NCBI RefSeq assembly: GCF_000720115.1
Contig: NZ_JOIR01000011.1
Span: forward strand, 372,001-436,000
Origin: Streptomyces sp. NRRL F-2580
Lineage (GTDB): Bacteria > Actinomycetota > Actinomycetes > Streptomycetales > Streptomycetaceae
Reading direction: 5' to 3'
Length of the DNA stretch: 64,000 nt
Part shown: piece by piece, positions 26,166-34,553 of the stretch
How the letters are laid out: each line of letters begins with the position of its first letter
How positions within the stretch are numbered: position 1 is the stretch's first letter
Position numbers and translations under genes: made by a program
Notes under the pieces: generated by a model
The model's database searches: none
What the model saw: only the letters and a program-made list of their open reading frames with translations
What the model was told of the DNA's origin: nothing

Positions 26166-27004
26166 GGGCGCAGTTCGGCCAGGACCGCGTCCGTGAACGG
26201 GGTCCAGGCGGCCACGGCCCACGGGCCGAAGGCGCGGTCCGCCAGCGCCACGCACGCGGCGCGCGCGTCCGGGTCCACCCACAGGAAGGTGCCGGCCTGG
26301 CCGAAGTGGCCGAACGTGCGGGGCGAGGAGGACAGCCCCGTCCAGTGCGGGGACTTGCCGTCGCGGATCTCCATGCCCAGGCCCCAGTCGTTGGGGGACT
26401 GGTGCCCGTACCCCGGCAGGACGCCCTTGAGCCCGGGGTGCACGACGGAGGTGGCCGCGGCGACCGTACGGACGTCGAGCAGCCGGGGCGCCTGCAGCTC
26501 GGCGGCGAAGCGCACCAGGTCGGACACGGTGGAGACGCCGTCCTTGGCGGGCGAGCCCTCCAGGGTGGTCCGCGCCATGCCCAGCGGCTCGAAGACCGCC
26601 TGGTGCACGTACTCCGCGAAGGGGATGCCGGTGGCCTTGGCGATGTGGTCGCCGAGCACCTCGAAACCGGCGTTGGAGTACAGCCGGCGCTCCCCGGGCG
26701 GGGCCGACACCCGGTGCTCGTCGAAGGCCAGGCCGCTGGTGTGCGCGAGGAGGTGACGGACCGTCGACCCCTCGGGCCCGGCCGGCTCGTCCAGCTCGAT
26801 CGCCCCTTCCTCGTACGCGACGAGGGCGGCGTACGCGGCGAGCGGCTTGGTCACGGAGGCCAGCGCGAAACGGTGGTCGACGGGCCCGTGGGCGCCGGCG
26901 ATGCTCCCGTCGGCGCGTACGACGGCCGCCGCGGCCGTGTCCACCGGCCAGGTGTCGATGATCCGCAGGCTTTCCATGCCGTTGACGGCCTCCATGCTCT
27001 CCAT
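26162..27004 (-). CDS. Serine hydrolase, class C beta-lactamase family
   Basis: 280 residues from the upstream-most ATG; starts at 26995 or 26977 are also possible, the latter having GGAGG 11 nt ahead. Motifs of penicillin-recognising enzymes are Ser-x-x-Lys in LASVTKPLAAY, Tyr-x-Asn in YSNAGFE and a third motif in HFGQAGTF. No signal peptide is seen, so a cytosolic esterase or peptidase is more likely than a true beta-lactamase. Its start faces the MerR gene; the MerR operator lies 20 bp upstream, so it could be co-regulated. Confidence 0.85.
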   Translation of the reverse strand: MESMEAVNGMESLRIIDTWPVDTAAAAVVRADGSIAGAHGPVDHRFALASVTKPLAAYAALVAYEEGAIELDEPAGPEGSTVRHLLAHTSGLAFDEHRVSAPPGERRLYSNAGFEVLGDHIAKATGIPFAEYVHQAVFEPLGMARTTLEGSPAKDGVSTVSDLVRFAAELQAPRLLDVRTVAAATSVVHPGLKGVLPGYGHQSPNDWGLGMEIRDGKSPHWTGLSSSPRTFGHFGQAGTFLWVDPDARAACVALADRAFGPWAVAAWTPFTDAVLAELRP

Positions 27005-27018
27005 GCGACCGAGCCTAC

Positions 27019-27049
27019 TTGCTTGGAGTGCACTCCAGGGTTTTAGCGT
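27019..27049 (+). promoter_or_regulatory. MerR-type promoter with 19-bp spacer and palindrome
   Basis: TTGCTT (27019-27024) and TAGCGT (27044-27049) are separated by 19 bp, the long spacer typical of MerR-activated promoters. Centred in it is the perfect 14-bp palindrome TGGAGTGCACTCCA at 27024-27037, a known type of operator for MerR regulators of aldo/keto reductase genes. The ATG of the merR gene is 7 bp further on. Confidence 0.8.
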
Positions 27050-27055
27050 GGAGCC

Positions 27056-27439
27056 ATGAGCCAGAGCCTGACGCAGACGCGGTACACGATCAGCGAGGTC
27101 GAGGCCCGGACCGGTCTGACCCAGCACACCCTGCGCTGGTACGAGCGGATCGGCCTGATGCCGCACGTGGACCGCTCCCACTCGGGACAGCGGCGCTTCA
27201 CCGACAAGGACCTCGACTGGCTGGCCTTCGTGGGCAAGCTGCGCACCACGGGGATGTCGGTGGCGGACATGGTCCGGTACGCCGAACTGGTCCGCGAGGG
27301 CGGACACACCGTCGGGGAGCGCCGCGAACTGCTGGAGCGGACGCGGCACGAGGTGCGGGAACGCATCTCGGAGCTCACGGACGCGCTGGGCGTACTGGAC
27401 TACAAGATCGGCATCTACTCGGGGAAGGCACAGCCATGA
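27056..27439 (+). CDS. MerR-family transcriptional regulator
   Basis: 127 residues. The N-terminal winged helix reads YTISEVEARTGLTQHTLRWYERIGLM in outline (residues 8-35), followed by the wing (SGQRRFTDKDLDWLAFV) and a coiled-coil dimer helix. No Cys is present, so it is not a metal or SoxR-type sensor. Its promoter has an autoregulatory palindrome and 19-bp spacer. The stop overlaps the aldo/keto reductase start (ATGA), so regulator and enzyme are translationally coupled; the inducer is probably a reactive carbonyl or another small molecule. Confidence 0.92.
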   Translation: MSQSLTQTRYTISEVEARTGLTQHTLRWYERIGLMPHVDRSHSGQRRFTDKDLDWLAFVGKLRTTGMSVADMVRYAELVREGGHTVGERRELLERTRHEVRERISELTDALGVLDYKIGIYSGKAQP

Positions 27440-28473
27440 CGGAAGCCACGAAGATCGACCAGGTCGAGCTCGGCAAGGGCGGCCCGCTGGTCGGCGTCCA
27501 GGGCCTCGGCTGCATGGGCATGAGCGAGTTCTACGGGGACACCGACGAGGGGGCCGCCCGCGAGACCCTGGACGCGGCGCTTGCCGCCGGGGTCACCCTC
27601 TTCGACACCGCGGACGTCTACGGGCGGGGGAAGAACGAGGAGTTCCTCGCCCCCTTCGTGGCCGCGCACCGCGACGAGATCACCCTGGCCACGAAGTTCG
27701 CCATAGAGCGCACCGACGACCCCGCCTACCGGGGCGTGCGCAACGACCGCCCCTACCTCCGCCGGGCCGTCGAGGACAGCCTGCGCCGCCTCGGCGTGGA
27801 CGTCATCGACCTCTACTACATGCACCGGCGCGACCCCGCCGTGCCGTTCGCCGAGTCGGTCGGCGCCATGGCGGAGCTGGTGCAGGAGGGGAAGGTGCGC
27901 CACCTCGGGCTCAGCGAGGTCACCGGCCCCGAACTGCGCGAGGCGCACGCCGTGCACCCCATCACGGCGCTCCAGTCGGAGTGGTCGCTCTTCAGCCGGA
28001 ACGTGGAGCACAGCGCGGTGGGCGCGGCGGCGGAGCTGGGCGTGGCGCTGGTGCCGTACTCCCCGCTGGGCCGGGGCTTCCTGACCGGGTCCTTCGCGGA
28101 CGCCGCCGCGGAGCTGTCGCAGGACGACTTCCGCCGCCACCAGCCGCGGTTCAGCGGCGAGAACGCGAAGACGAACGCGGCGCTGCTGACCCCGGTCCGG
28201 GAGATCGCCGAGGAGCTGGGGGCGACCCCGGCGCAGATCGCCCTGGCCTGGGTGCAGCAGCGCGCGGCGGTGCACGGGCTGACCGTGGTCCCCATCCCGG
28301 GGACCCGCAAGCCGGGCCGCCTGCGCGAGAACACCGCCGCGACCCGGATCACGCTCACGCCGGCGCAGCTGACCCGTCTGGAGCCCATCGCCGCCCAGGT
28401 CGCGGGCGACCGCTACCCCGACATGAGCACGACCTCGGAAGCCCGCGAGGGCCGGGGCGTGTTCGAAAAGTAG
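27436..28473 (+). CDS. Aldo/keto reductase
   Basis: 345 residues. The AKR tetrad is visible: Asp in LFDTADVYG (about 56), Tyr in the same segment, Lys in LATKFAIE (about 90) and His in YYMHRRDP (about 130). Cofactor-binding end motifs are GTRKPGRLREN. It reduces aldehydes/ketones with NADPH. It is translationally coupled to the MerR regulator. The family resembles YajO/IolS-type AKRs. The ribosome site GGGGAAGG lies in the merR 3' end. Confidence 0.92.
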   Translation: MTEATKIDQVELGKGGPLVGVQGLGCMGMSEFYGDTDEGAARETLDAALAAGVTLFDTADVYGRGKNEEFLAPFVAAHRDEITLATKFAIERTDDPAYRGVRNDRPYLRRAVEDSLRRLGVDVIDLYYMHRRDPAVPFAESVGAMAELVQEGKVRHLGLSEVTGPELREAHAVHPITALQSEWSLFSRNVEHSAVGAAAELGVALVPYSPLGRGFLTGSFADAAAELSQDDFRRHQPRFSGENAKTNAALLTPVREIAEELGATPAQIALAWVQQRAAVHGLTVVPIPGTRKPGRLRENTAATRITLTPAQLTRLEPIAAQVAGDRYPDMSTTSEAREGRGVFEK

Positions 28474-28531
28474 CGCCGGGCGCCCGCAGGCCGGGCGGGA
28501 CCTTCTCAAACACGCCCGAGGCGGCCCCCCC

Positions 28532-29449
28532 TCAGCGGTGCCGGGTGCGCAGGACCGCGAAGGCCGCCCGGAGGGCGAGGGCGGCCAGGGCCAGGACCAC
28601 CGCCGTCTCGATGGACTGGGTCGGCCAGTAGTGCGCGGCCGGGTGGTAGTCGAGGTACCACCCGGTCACGTCCAGGTCTTCGGGACACACGCCGAGGCGG
28701 CCGGAGCGTGCGAAGCAGGTCCACTCGGGCAGGCGCTCGCCCGAGGCAGTGACGAGTCCGGTGTCCATCATGAGGAAGTCCCCCGAAGGCATCGGCACCC
28801 CGCGCTCGACCACCGACGTGGTGAGGGTGCGTACGGGCAGGAAGGACCACCGCACCGCGCCCAGCACCGCCATCACCAGGCCGGTGACGAGCCCGGTGAC
28901 CGCCATGGCGGCGAGCGTGCGCCGTACGAGCTGGCCGACGAGGGCTCCGACGGCCACACCCAGGAGGCAGTACGCGACGAGTACGGTGCCGAGCGCTTCG
29001 TACGGCCCCCGGTCCGCCCAGGAGAACTGGTGCGTGCCGGCCAGCGGGAGCCGGCCGACGCGGTAGACCCCGGCCAGGGCGGCCGAGGAGGCCACCGCGG
29101 CCGCGGCGGCCAGCGTGATCTTCGCCGAGAGCCAGGCCCGGGGTGTCGACGACTGGGTCAGGGCGAGGCGGTAGGTGCCGCTCTCCAGTTCGCGGGCGAT
29201 CATCGGGCCGGCGACGAAGGCCCCCAGCAGCAGGGGCAGCAACAGCAGCCCTGTGCCGGCGTGGTCCATCGCCGAGCGCAGCGCGCCGTCCGGGTTGGCC
29301 GAGCGCAGCCCGGACGGGCTGCTCGCCCACCAGCGCAGCGCGAGGACGACGGCGAGGCTCGCGGCGACGGCGGCGGGCAGCGCCCACAGGGCGCGCCGGT
29401 GCTGGCGGACCGTGACCCAGCGCGGGCCCTTCAGGGTCAGGACGCTCAT
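28532..29449 (-). CDS. ABC transporter permease (ABC-2/YtrC-like)
   Basis: 305 residues with six predicted membrane helices (for example LWALPAAVAASLAVVLAL, LLLLPLLLGAFVAGPMIA with the cytoplasmic EL-ESGTYRLALTQS coupling segment, and a last helix TAVVLALAALALRAAFAVL). The long extracytoplasmic loop between helices 5 and 6 has two Cys. It is the membrane partner of the ATPase encoded 4 bp overlapping upstream (ATGA). YtrA-type operons respond to cell-envelope antibiotics, so an export or envelope-stress role is likely. Confidence 0.9.
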   Translation of the reverse strand: MSVLTLKGPRWVTVRQHRRALWALPAAVAASLAVVLALRWWASSPSGLRSANPDGALRSAMDHAGTGLLLLPLLLGAFVAGPMIARELESGTYRLALTQSSTPRAWLSAKITLAAAAAVASSAALAGVYRVGRLPLAGTHQFSWADRGPYEALGTVLVAYCLLGVAVGALVGQLVRRTLAAMAVTGLVTGLVMAVLGAVRWSFLPVRTLTTSVVERGVPMPSGDFLMMDTGLVTASGERLPEWTCFARSGRLGVCPEDLDVTGWYLDYHPAAHYWPTQSIETAVVLALAALALRAAFAVLRTRHR

Positions 29450-30333
29450 GCCGGCGCCCCCTCGGTCGCGAAGGGTCCGACGGTGAGGTCCGGGGCGTCG
29501 GGGGAGCGCAGGTGGGCGAGCAGGACCTCCTCCAGGGACGGGCGGGCCGTCTGCCAGGTGTCCGTGTCGATCGGACCGCGGGGCCTAGCGAGCGCGGTGA
29601 GCTGGCGGCCCGCCGTGCGGGACTCGACGACGGTGTGCTCGGCGAGGCCGGTGAGGGCCGTGGCGGGCCCCGTGAGCAGGCGGTGGGCCGCGACGATCTC
29701 GTCCGCCGGGCCGGAGAGGCGGATCCGGCCGCCGTCGACGAGCAGCAGGTGGTCGCAGGCGCCGTCCAGTTCGGTCAGGATGTGCGAGGACATCACCACG
29801 GTGGTGCCGTTCTCGGCGGCGTCGGCCATCAGCGTCCCCATGAGCCGGTGCCGGGCGAGCGGGTCGAGATCGGCCATCGGCTCGTCCAGCAGGAGCAGCC
29901 CGGGGCGCTTGCCGAGGGCGAGGGCCAGGGCGAGCCGGGTGCGCTGGCCGCCCGAGAGGGTGCGCACCTTGGCGGAGCGATCGATTCCGCCCTCCCCTAC
30001 GATCCGCTCCGCGCACCGCGCGTCCCAGCGCCCCGGGTTGAGCTCGCGGCCCATGCGCAGGGTCTCGTCGACGGTCAGCTGCGGGTAGAGGGGTTTGTCC
30101 TGGCCCACGTAGGCCGTCTCCTCGCGCGGCGGCGCGTCGATGGTTCCCTCGGTCGGCCGCAGCAGTCCCGCCGCGAGCGCCAGCAGGGTGGACTTGCCCG
30201 CCCCGTTGGGGCCGACGAGCGCGCAGACCCGCCGGGCGGGTAACCGGAAGGAGCAGTCGCGCAGGGCCCACCCGCGCCGCCGTCCGTAGCGCACGCCGAG
30301 TCCCGAGGCCTCGATCACCGGATCGTCCGTCAC
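29446..30333 (-). CDS. ABC transporter ATP-binding protein
   Basis: 295 residues: Walker A GPNGAGKST (about 40), Q-loop YVGQDKPLYPQ, signature LSGGQRTRLALAL (about 136) and Walker B LLLLDEPMADLD with H-loop SSHILTELD. Overlaps both neighbours by 4 bp (ATGA), giving a regulator-ATPase-permease unit read from the YtrA-type GntR gene. The C-terminal 80 residues are a regulatory extension without clear motifs. Confidence 0.94.
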   Translation of the reverse strand: MTDDPVIEASGLGVRYGRRRGWALRDCSFRLPARRVCALVGPNGAGKSTLLALAAGLLRPTEGTIDAPPREETAYVGQDKPLYPQLTVDETLRMGRELNPGRWDARCAERIVGEGGIDRSAKVRTLSGGQRTRLALALALGKRPGLLLLDEPMADLDPLARHRLMGTLMADAAENGTTVVMSSHILTELDGACDHLLLVDGGRIRLSGPADEIVAAHRLLTGPATALTGLAEHTVVESRTAGRQLTALARPRGPIDTDTWQTARPSLEEVLLAHLRSPDAPDLTVGPFATEGAPA

Positions 30334-30716
30334 GCGTCTTCCCCCTTGAAGTGTTGGTCCAGTACGGATGTGAAGAGCGCGGCCACGTCGTCCCGTTCCA
30401 GCCCGGCGGCGTGCGCGCGCCGCGTCCAGTCGGCGAGTTCCACCCGGAGGGGCGAGTCGGCCGGTGCGCCGCCCAGGGACCTCCGTACGAAGGTGCCCAT
30501 GCCCCGCCGCGCCTCCACGAGGCCCTCGCGCTCCAGCTCCCGGTAGGCCTTGAGCACCGTATTCGGGTTGATGGCCGTCGCCTCGACGACCTCCCGTGCG
30601 GTGGGCAGCTGGTCGCCGGGTTCGAGCAGTCCCAGGCGGAGGGCCTGCTTCGTCTGGTGGACGATCTGCAGATAGGTGGCCATGCCGCTGCGCCGGTCGA
30701 TGCGGTACTCCAGCAC
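30330..30716 (-). CDS. GntR-family regulator, YtrA subfamily
   Basis: 128 residues. The GTG at 30716 (VLEYRIDRRSG) is preferred because AAAGGG lies about 9 nt upstream and this is how YtrA proteins begin; another GTG at 30725 lies within the palindrome. The winged helix is PTAREVVEATAINPNTVLKAYRELEREGLV in outline (about 35-70), and the C-terminal effector region is only about 50 residues, as in YtrA. It should repress its own operon with the ABC transporter by binding the 44-bp palindrome that includes the ribosome-binding region. Confidence 0.92.
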   Translation of the reverse strand: MLEYRIDRRSGMATYLQIVHQTKQALRLGLLEPGDQLPTAREVVEATAINPNTVLKAYRELEREGLVEARRGMGTFVRRSLGGAPADSPLRVELADWTRRAHAAGLERDDVAALFTSVLDQHFKGEDA

Positions 30717-30760
30717 GTGCAGCACCCTTTCACTAGTTAAGTAGTGAAAGGGTGCTGCAC
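30717..30760. promoter_or_regulatory. 44-bp palindrome at the start of the YtrA-type operon
   Basis: Perfect 19-bp arms (30717-30735 and 30742-30760) with a 6-bp centre GTTAAG; only one central base pair breaks full symmetry. The core TTTCACTA...TAGTGAAA resembles YtrA operators. It contains the ribosome-binding site of the GntR gene and could also fold as a hairpin in RNA. A TTGACA hexamer on the minus strand is at 30772-30777, without an obvious -10. Confidence 0.85.
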
Positions 30761-30819
30761 GCGACGGATCATGTCAACGGCCCCAGCTGCCCCCCCCTGG
30801 TGGAGCGGTCGGTCGTCTC

Positions 30820-31665
30820 CTACGCCCGGAAGCGGTCCAGCAGGGCCACGTACTCGGCGTCCGTGAGGAGTCCGGCGCTGTGCAGCTCGTCCAGGTGCCG
30901 CAGGCGCTCGCCGCCGGTGCGCGCCGCCGGGACGGAGCTCACGGCGGCGACCCGGGCGCGGCCGCGCACCGCGGCCAGGACCGCGGCCGCGAACGGCAGC
31001 GACTCGTGCACCGCCCCGTAGCCCACGCCGAAGACGGCCGCCGCCAGGTCGTGGTCCGGGCGCGGATCGGCGGGCGTGTCCCGTACGAGGAGCCGCAGGT
31101 GGCCGCCCGGGCCCGCCGGGGAGCACCACTCGACACCGGTGAGGGAGGCCAGCGGGACGTGCTGGTCGCCCGCCTTCCACTTGGTGCTCGTGGCGCCGGT
31201 GCGGGACCAGTGGAAGGTGACCGCCGAGCCGTCGAAGCCCACCCGGGCGTCGTACGCCTTCAGGTGGACCGGCGGCGGTGGTACGTCGACCAGGAAGTGG
31301 TCGGCCGGCTCCCCGGCGTCCGGCCCCAGCCGGGAGCGCAGGGCGTCCGCGAACGCGGCCGCGTGCGGCGCCCGGTCACCCGGCAGCACCAGCCGGTACG
31401 GGTCGCAGCTCTCCTTGAGCTGCCCGGCGGCGGCCTCCATCAGCGGATCCGCGCCCGGCCGCGGCACGGCACGCAGCACCACCGTGTCCCGCTTCCCGGC
31501 GCTCACGGTCACCTCGGAGACCGCTTCGAGGGGGATCCGGCGCGAGCCGAGGGCGTGCAGGAGTCTCGGCACCCTCGGCGTTCTGATCCCCCGTGAGAAG
31601 CGGATGAGCACCGAGTCCGAGTCGAACTCCCAGACGGCATGATTTCCGGCCAGTACGTCACCCAT
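30820..31665 (-). CDS. DUF4429 protein with C-terminal SHOCT-like motif
   Basis: 281 residues from MGDVLAGNHAVWEFD at 31665. The tandem DUF4429 beta-rich repeats cover about 10-105 and 130-240. The last 30 residues (LRHLDELHSAGLLTDAEYVALLDRF) match the SHOCT short C-terminal helix pair. DUF4429 proteins are soluble and common in actinobacteria, with no known function. The gene is read alone; the large palindrome 60 bp downstream could end its transcript. Confidence 0.88.
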   Translation of the reverse strand: MGDVLAGNHAVWEFDSDSVLIRFSRGIRTPRVPRLLHALGSRRIPLEAVSEVTVSAGKRDTVVLRAVPRPGADPLMEAAAGQLKESCDPYRLVLPGDRAPHAAAFADALRSRLGPDAGEPADHFLVDVPPPPVHLKAYDARVGFDGSAVTFHWSRTGATSTKWKAGDQHVPLASLTGVEWCSPAGPGGHLRLLVRDTPADPRPDHDLAAAVFGVGYGAVHESLPFAAAVLAAVRGRARVAAVSSVPAARTGGERLRHLDELHSAGLLTDAEYVALLDRFRA

Positions 31666-31741
31666 GCGGCACATCGTAAAGGGCGGCGCCCCCGCGCGTC
31701 CCCCCTCGGTGCGGAGCCCGTTTTCCGCCCCTCTACGCGCG

Positions 31742-32977
31742 TCAGTCCGCCTCTGTACCGGAAATTCCACGCCGACAGGCGTCGTCCCCGCTCGCGCACA
31801 CAACGGAACCGAACGCGCCGGTTCCGATCTTCGCGAAGTTCTCCACCGAGTCCGTTCCTGGCGCGAAATAGCCGGTGTGGGTCCTGGCCCGGGCCGAGGA
31901 CAGCAGCCGCGCCCCGAACTCCGGCGACACCGGATCGGCGCCGTGGCCCAGCCCGCCCACCTCCAGGTGCGGCACGTCCGCGATCCAGTCGCCCTCGTCC
32001 CGCGTCGCCCAGACCCGCGCCGAGGTGTGCAGGCCCTCGACGTTCTCCGTGCGCATCCCGGGGCTGCCCGCCACCACCACGTCCGTCACCCGCTCCGGCA
32101 GCTCGTGCGCGGCGACCCCGCACACCACCGAGCCGTAGCTGTGGCAGAACAGCGCCACGCCCGAGTTCCCGGGCAGGGAGGTGGTCAGCGCCTTCAACCG
32201 GACCGCGCCGTCGATGGCCATGCGGCCCGTGGCGGCGTCCACGCCGACCCCGGTGGGCGCGGTGTAGCCGGCCCAGGCGATGACCGCCGTCCGGCCGCCC
32301 GGCGCGGTCGCGCGCTGGCTCTCGTACAAGGACTCCGCCATGCCGACGGGGGAGGTCAGGCGGCGCTGGGTGCGCTCGAAGGTGAGGGCGTCGGTGTCCA
32401 CACCGGGCACGATCACCGAGACCCGGCGGGCCCTGTCGAGGTCACCGAAGACCTCGGCGACGCGGCCGCCGCCGCTGGGATCGAAGGTCAGGATCTGCCG
32501 GCCGGGGTCGGCGAGCGAGGCGAAGCGGTGGGAGCGCCGGCCGGCCTCCGCCCGGTCGGCCGGGGTCAGGGCCACATCGAGGCTGCGGGCCTCCTCGACC
32601 CGGCGCGCCTGCTCCAGGCCGTGCAGGTTGGCCCGGTAGCGGGTGGCGGCGGGGACCCCGTCGAGATTGCCGACGACGAAGGGGTAGCCGTCGGCGAGCC
32701 GGGCCCGCTGGGCCCCGTCCAGGCCCGCGAAGAAGCGCGCCACCGTCCGCACGGGGGCGTCGGCGGGCGGCACGGGACGGCCGTCGATCCGGGCCTTGGC
32801 CCAGGCCTGGAGCGCGGCGGCCCGCAGCGGGGTGCCCCCCTCCGGCCGGTGCACGGCCGTCCAGCCGGTGGTCGCCAGCATGATGAAGACCACCGCCAGC
32901 GCGAGCAGGGCGCGCAGGGCGGCAGGGCGCGGGTCGGCGCCGGGAACGGGGGAGTGGGCGAGGCCGGACAGATTCAC
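31742..32977 (-). CDS. Alpha/beta hydrolase, DUF1023 family, membrane-anchored
   Basis: 411 residues from the GTG at 32977. One N-terminal membrane segment (LRALLALAVVFIMLATTGW, about 20-38) anchors or exports it. The C-terminal hydrolase domain has the nucleophile elbow FCHSYGS (Ser about 290), GSPGMRTENVEGL and a late acidic/His pair (TRDEGDWIADVPHL). DUF1023 (PF06259) proteins are predicted actinobacterial esterases. The start is not supported by a strong ribosome site; the protein could begin slightly downstream. Confidence 0.85.
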   Translation of the reverse strand: MNLSGLAHSPVPGADPRPAALRALLALAVVFIMLATTGWTAVHRPEGGTPLRAAALQAWAKARIDGRPVPPADAPVRTVARFFAGLDGAQRARLADGYPFVVGNLDGVPAATRYRANLHGLEQARRVEEARSLDVALTPADRAEAGRRSHRFASLADPGRQILTFDPSGGGRVAEVFGDLDRARRVSVIVPGVDTDALTFERTQRRLTSPVGMAESLYESQRATAPGGRTAVIAWAGYTAPTGVGVDAATGRMAIDGAVRLKALTTSLPGNSGVALFCHSYGSVVCGVAAHELPERVTDVVVAGSPGMRTENVEGLHTSARVWATRDEGDWIADVPHLEVGGLGHGADPVSPEFGARLLSSARARTHTGYFAPGTDSVENFAKIGTGAFGSVVCASGDDACRRGISGTEAD

Positions 32978-33099
32978 TGGGACCAGCGTAGGAGACCTCC
33001 ACCGGCCGCGGCGCCCCGGGTGACAGGACTCACGGCCAAGCGTGGGACCCCTTACGGAACGCGGGTGATCCGCTACAACTCCCCGGAGTGTCCTGCCGA

Positions 33100-33771
33100 T
33101 CAGGCTCCCGCCGCCCGCATGCGCCAGCTCGCGGCCAGGGACGGTCCGATGCGGTCGAGGTAGGTCTCCGTCAGCCGCCGGATCGCGTCCACGCTGGTGT
33201 CCCCGCCCTGCCCCCAGAGCCGCCCGGTGAGCCGCATCACACCACAGAACGCGGCGACGGCCACCCTTGGCCGCGGATCGGCGTCCACGTCCAGGCCCTC
33301 GCGGGCGGCGATCAGCCGGGAGATCCGTTCCTCCAGCTCGGTGGAGCGCCGCAGGTGAACGGCGAGCAGGGCCGGGGTGCACTCGATCAGCCGGTAGCTG
33401 CGCATGTAGAGGTCGACGGGGACCACGTCGGCGAGGGCCTCCTCGACGGTGTCCCATGCGGCGAGCACCGCGCCCCGCATCGCCTCGAGGGGTCCCTCGG
33501 CGGCCGGCCGGGCGCGCAGGGAGGCGACGAAGTGCGCCTCGGTCAGGTCCTGGACGGCGAAGACGACCTCTTCCTTGTTGGCGAAGTAGCGGAAGAAGGT
33601 GCGCTGGGACACGTTCACGGCGTCGGTGATCTCGTCGACGGTGGTGCGCTCGTACCCCTGGGAGAGGAAGAGCAGGAGCGCGGCGCGCAGCAGCGCGTCC
33701 CGGGTGCGGCGCTTCTTGCGCTCGCGCAGTCCGGGCACCGGCGCGGCCGGCGCCGACCGCTCGTCGATCAT
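33100..33771 (-). CDS. TetR-family transcriptional regulator
   Basis: 223 residues from MIDERSAPA. The helix-turn-helix reads YERTTVDEITDAVNVSQRTFFRYFANKEEVV in outline (about 45-75), typical of the AcrR/SCO-type TetR group, and a long ligand domain follows. The GGAGAG element is almost in contact with the ATG, so an alternative upstream start cannot be excluded. Its stop is 122 bp from the start of the hydrolase gene on the same strand, so it may control that gene or lie in the same transcript. Confidence 0.87.
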   Translation of the reverse strand: MIDERSAPAAPVPGLRERKKRRTRDALLRAALLLFLSQGYERTTVDEITDAVNVSQRTFFRYFANKEEVVFAVQDLTEAHFVASLRARPAAEGPLEAMRGAVLAAWDTVEEALADVVPVDLYMRSYRLIECTPALLAVHLRRSTELEERISRLIAAREGLDVDADPRPRVAVAAFCGVMRLTGRLWGQGGDTSVDAIRRLTETYLDRIGPSLAASWRMRAAGA

Positions 33772-34157
33772 CTCTCCGGGGCTCCCTTCCGACGCCGAGT
33801 GGGCGGTCAGAGTACCGGTGACGGGCGGGGCGGCGGCGGTCGCGTTAAGCCGTTTGCGAAGGCCCCCCCGCCCTCCCGGGCCGGGGTGCGCGAGCGGCCG
33901 CGCATGACACGTTCGGGTCGGCCACAGCCGGGGTGCCCGACCCCGCCGGGGCGGGCGCGGGCCCGCGCCGACGGCCCCCGGAGGCGTCAACTCCGTACGT
34001 ACGACGGCCCTGCCGGACGGTTCCGGCGGGGCCGTCGCCTATCCGGGTGGACCCGCCCGCGGCCCCTTCCGTCCGCCCGTCACCGCAGGTCAGCGTGGTG
34101 TCAGTGAGGCCCCGGAATCGGTCCGGGCGCCCGCCGTCCACAAGGAGTTGACCCGTC
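33772..34157. other. 386-bp divergent non-coding region
   Basis: Between tetR and the I36 inhibitor gene. It holds a G/C hairpin at 34002-34037 (CGACGGCC...GGCCGTCG with an inner CCGG pairing), which could terminate antisense transcripts or fold in the leader of the inhibitor gene. No open frame with typical codon bias is visible. Confidence 0.5.
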
Positions 34158-34553
34158 ATGCGTACGTGTGGAACCACGCGCGTCACCACCGTCCTCGCCG
34201 CGACCGTCCTGGCCCTCACCGCCCTCATCCCGAGTACGGCCACCACGGCCCAGGCCGCCGGCCCGCCGGCCCTCGCGGTCTGCGCGCCGGGGCAGCTGTG
34301 CCTGTGGGCGAAACCGGAGTTCAAGGGCACCAAGCGGACCCACGAGCTGAGCACCCTGGACGTCGACAGCTGCACCGCGCTGCCGGCCGGGACCAGCGCC
34401 CAGTCGCTCTCCAACCGCACCGGGCGGCCGGTGACCACGTACCAGTCGGCGGAGTGCGCGGAGACCGGCGAGTTCCAGACCTATCCGGGCGACGGGGTCT
34501 GGCTGCCCCAGTCGCCCTACCAGGTGCGGGCGTTCAAGGTGTGGGAGAGGTAG
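34158..34553 (+). CDS. Secreted peptidase inhibitor family I36 (SMPI-like) protein
   Basis: 131 residues with a signal peptide (about 1-33, ending TTAQAA). The mature domain is a small beta/gamma-crystallin-like fold with four Cys (CAPGQLCLW, VDSCTAL, SAECAET), pattern of the Streptomyces metalloproteinase inhibitor SMPI (two disulfides). It would inhibit thermolysin-type metalloproteases outside the cell. AAGGAG precedes the ATG. Its 3' end overlaps the convergent K+-channel gene by 20 bp. Confidence 0.87.
   Translation: MRTCGTTRVTTVLAATVLALTALIPSTATTAQAAGPPALAVCAPGQLCLWAKPEFKGTKRTHELSTLDVDSCTALPAGTSAQSLSNRTGRPVTTYQSAECAETGEFQTYPGDGVWLPQSPYQVRAFKVWER

Noticed and set aside
28481..28497. CGCCCG-CAGGC-CGGGCG hairpin between the aldo/keto reductase and ABC permease genes
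   Set aside because: Only a 6-bp stem, common by chance at this G/C content; not reported as a terminator.
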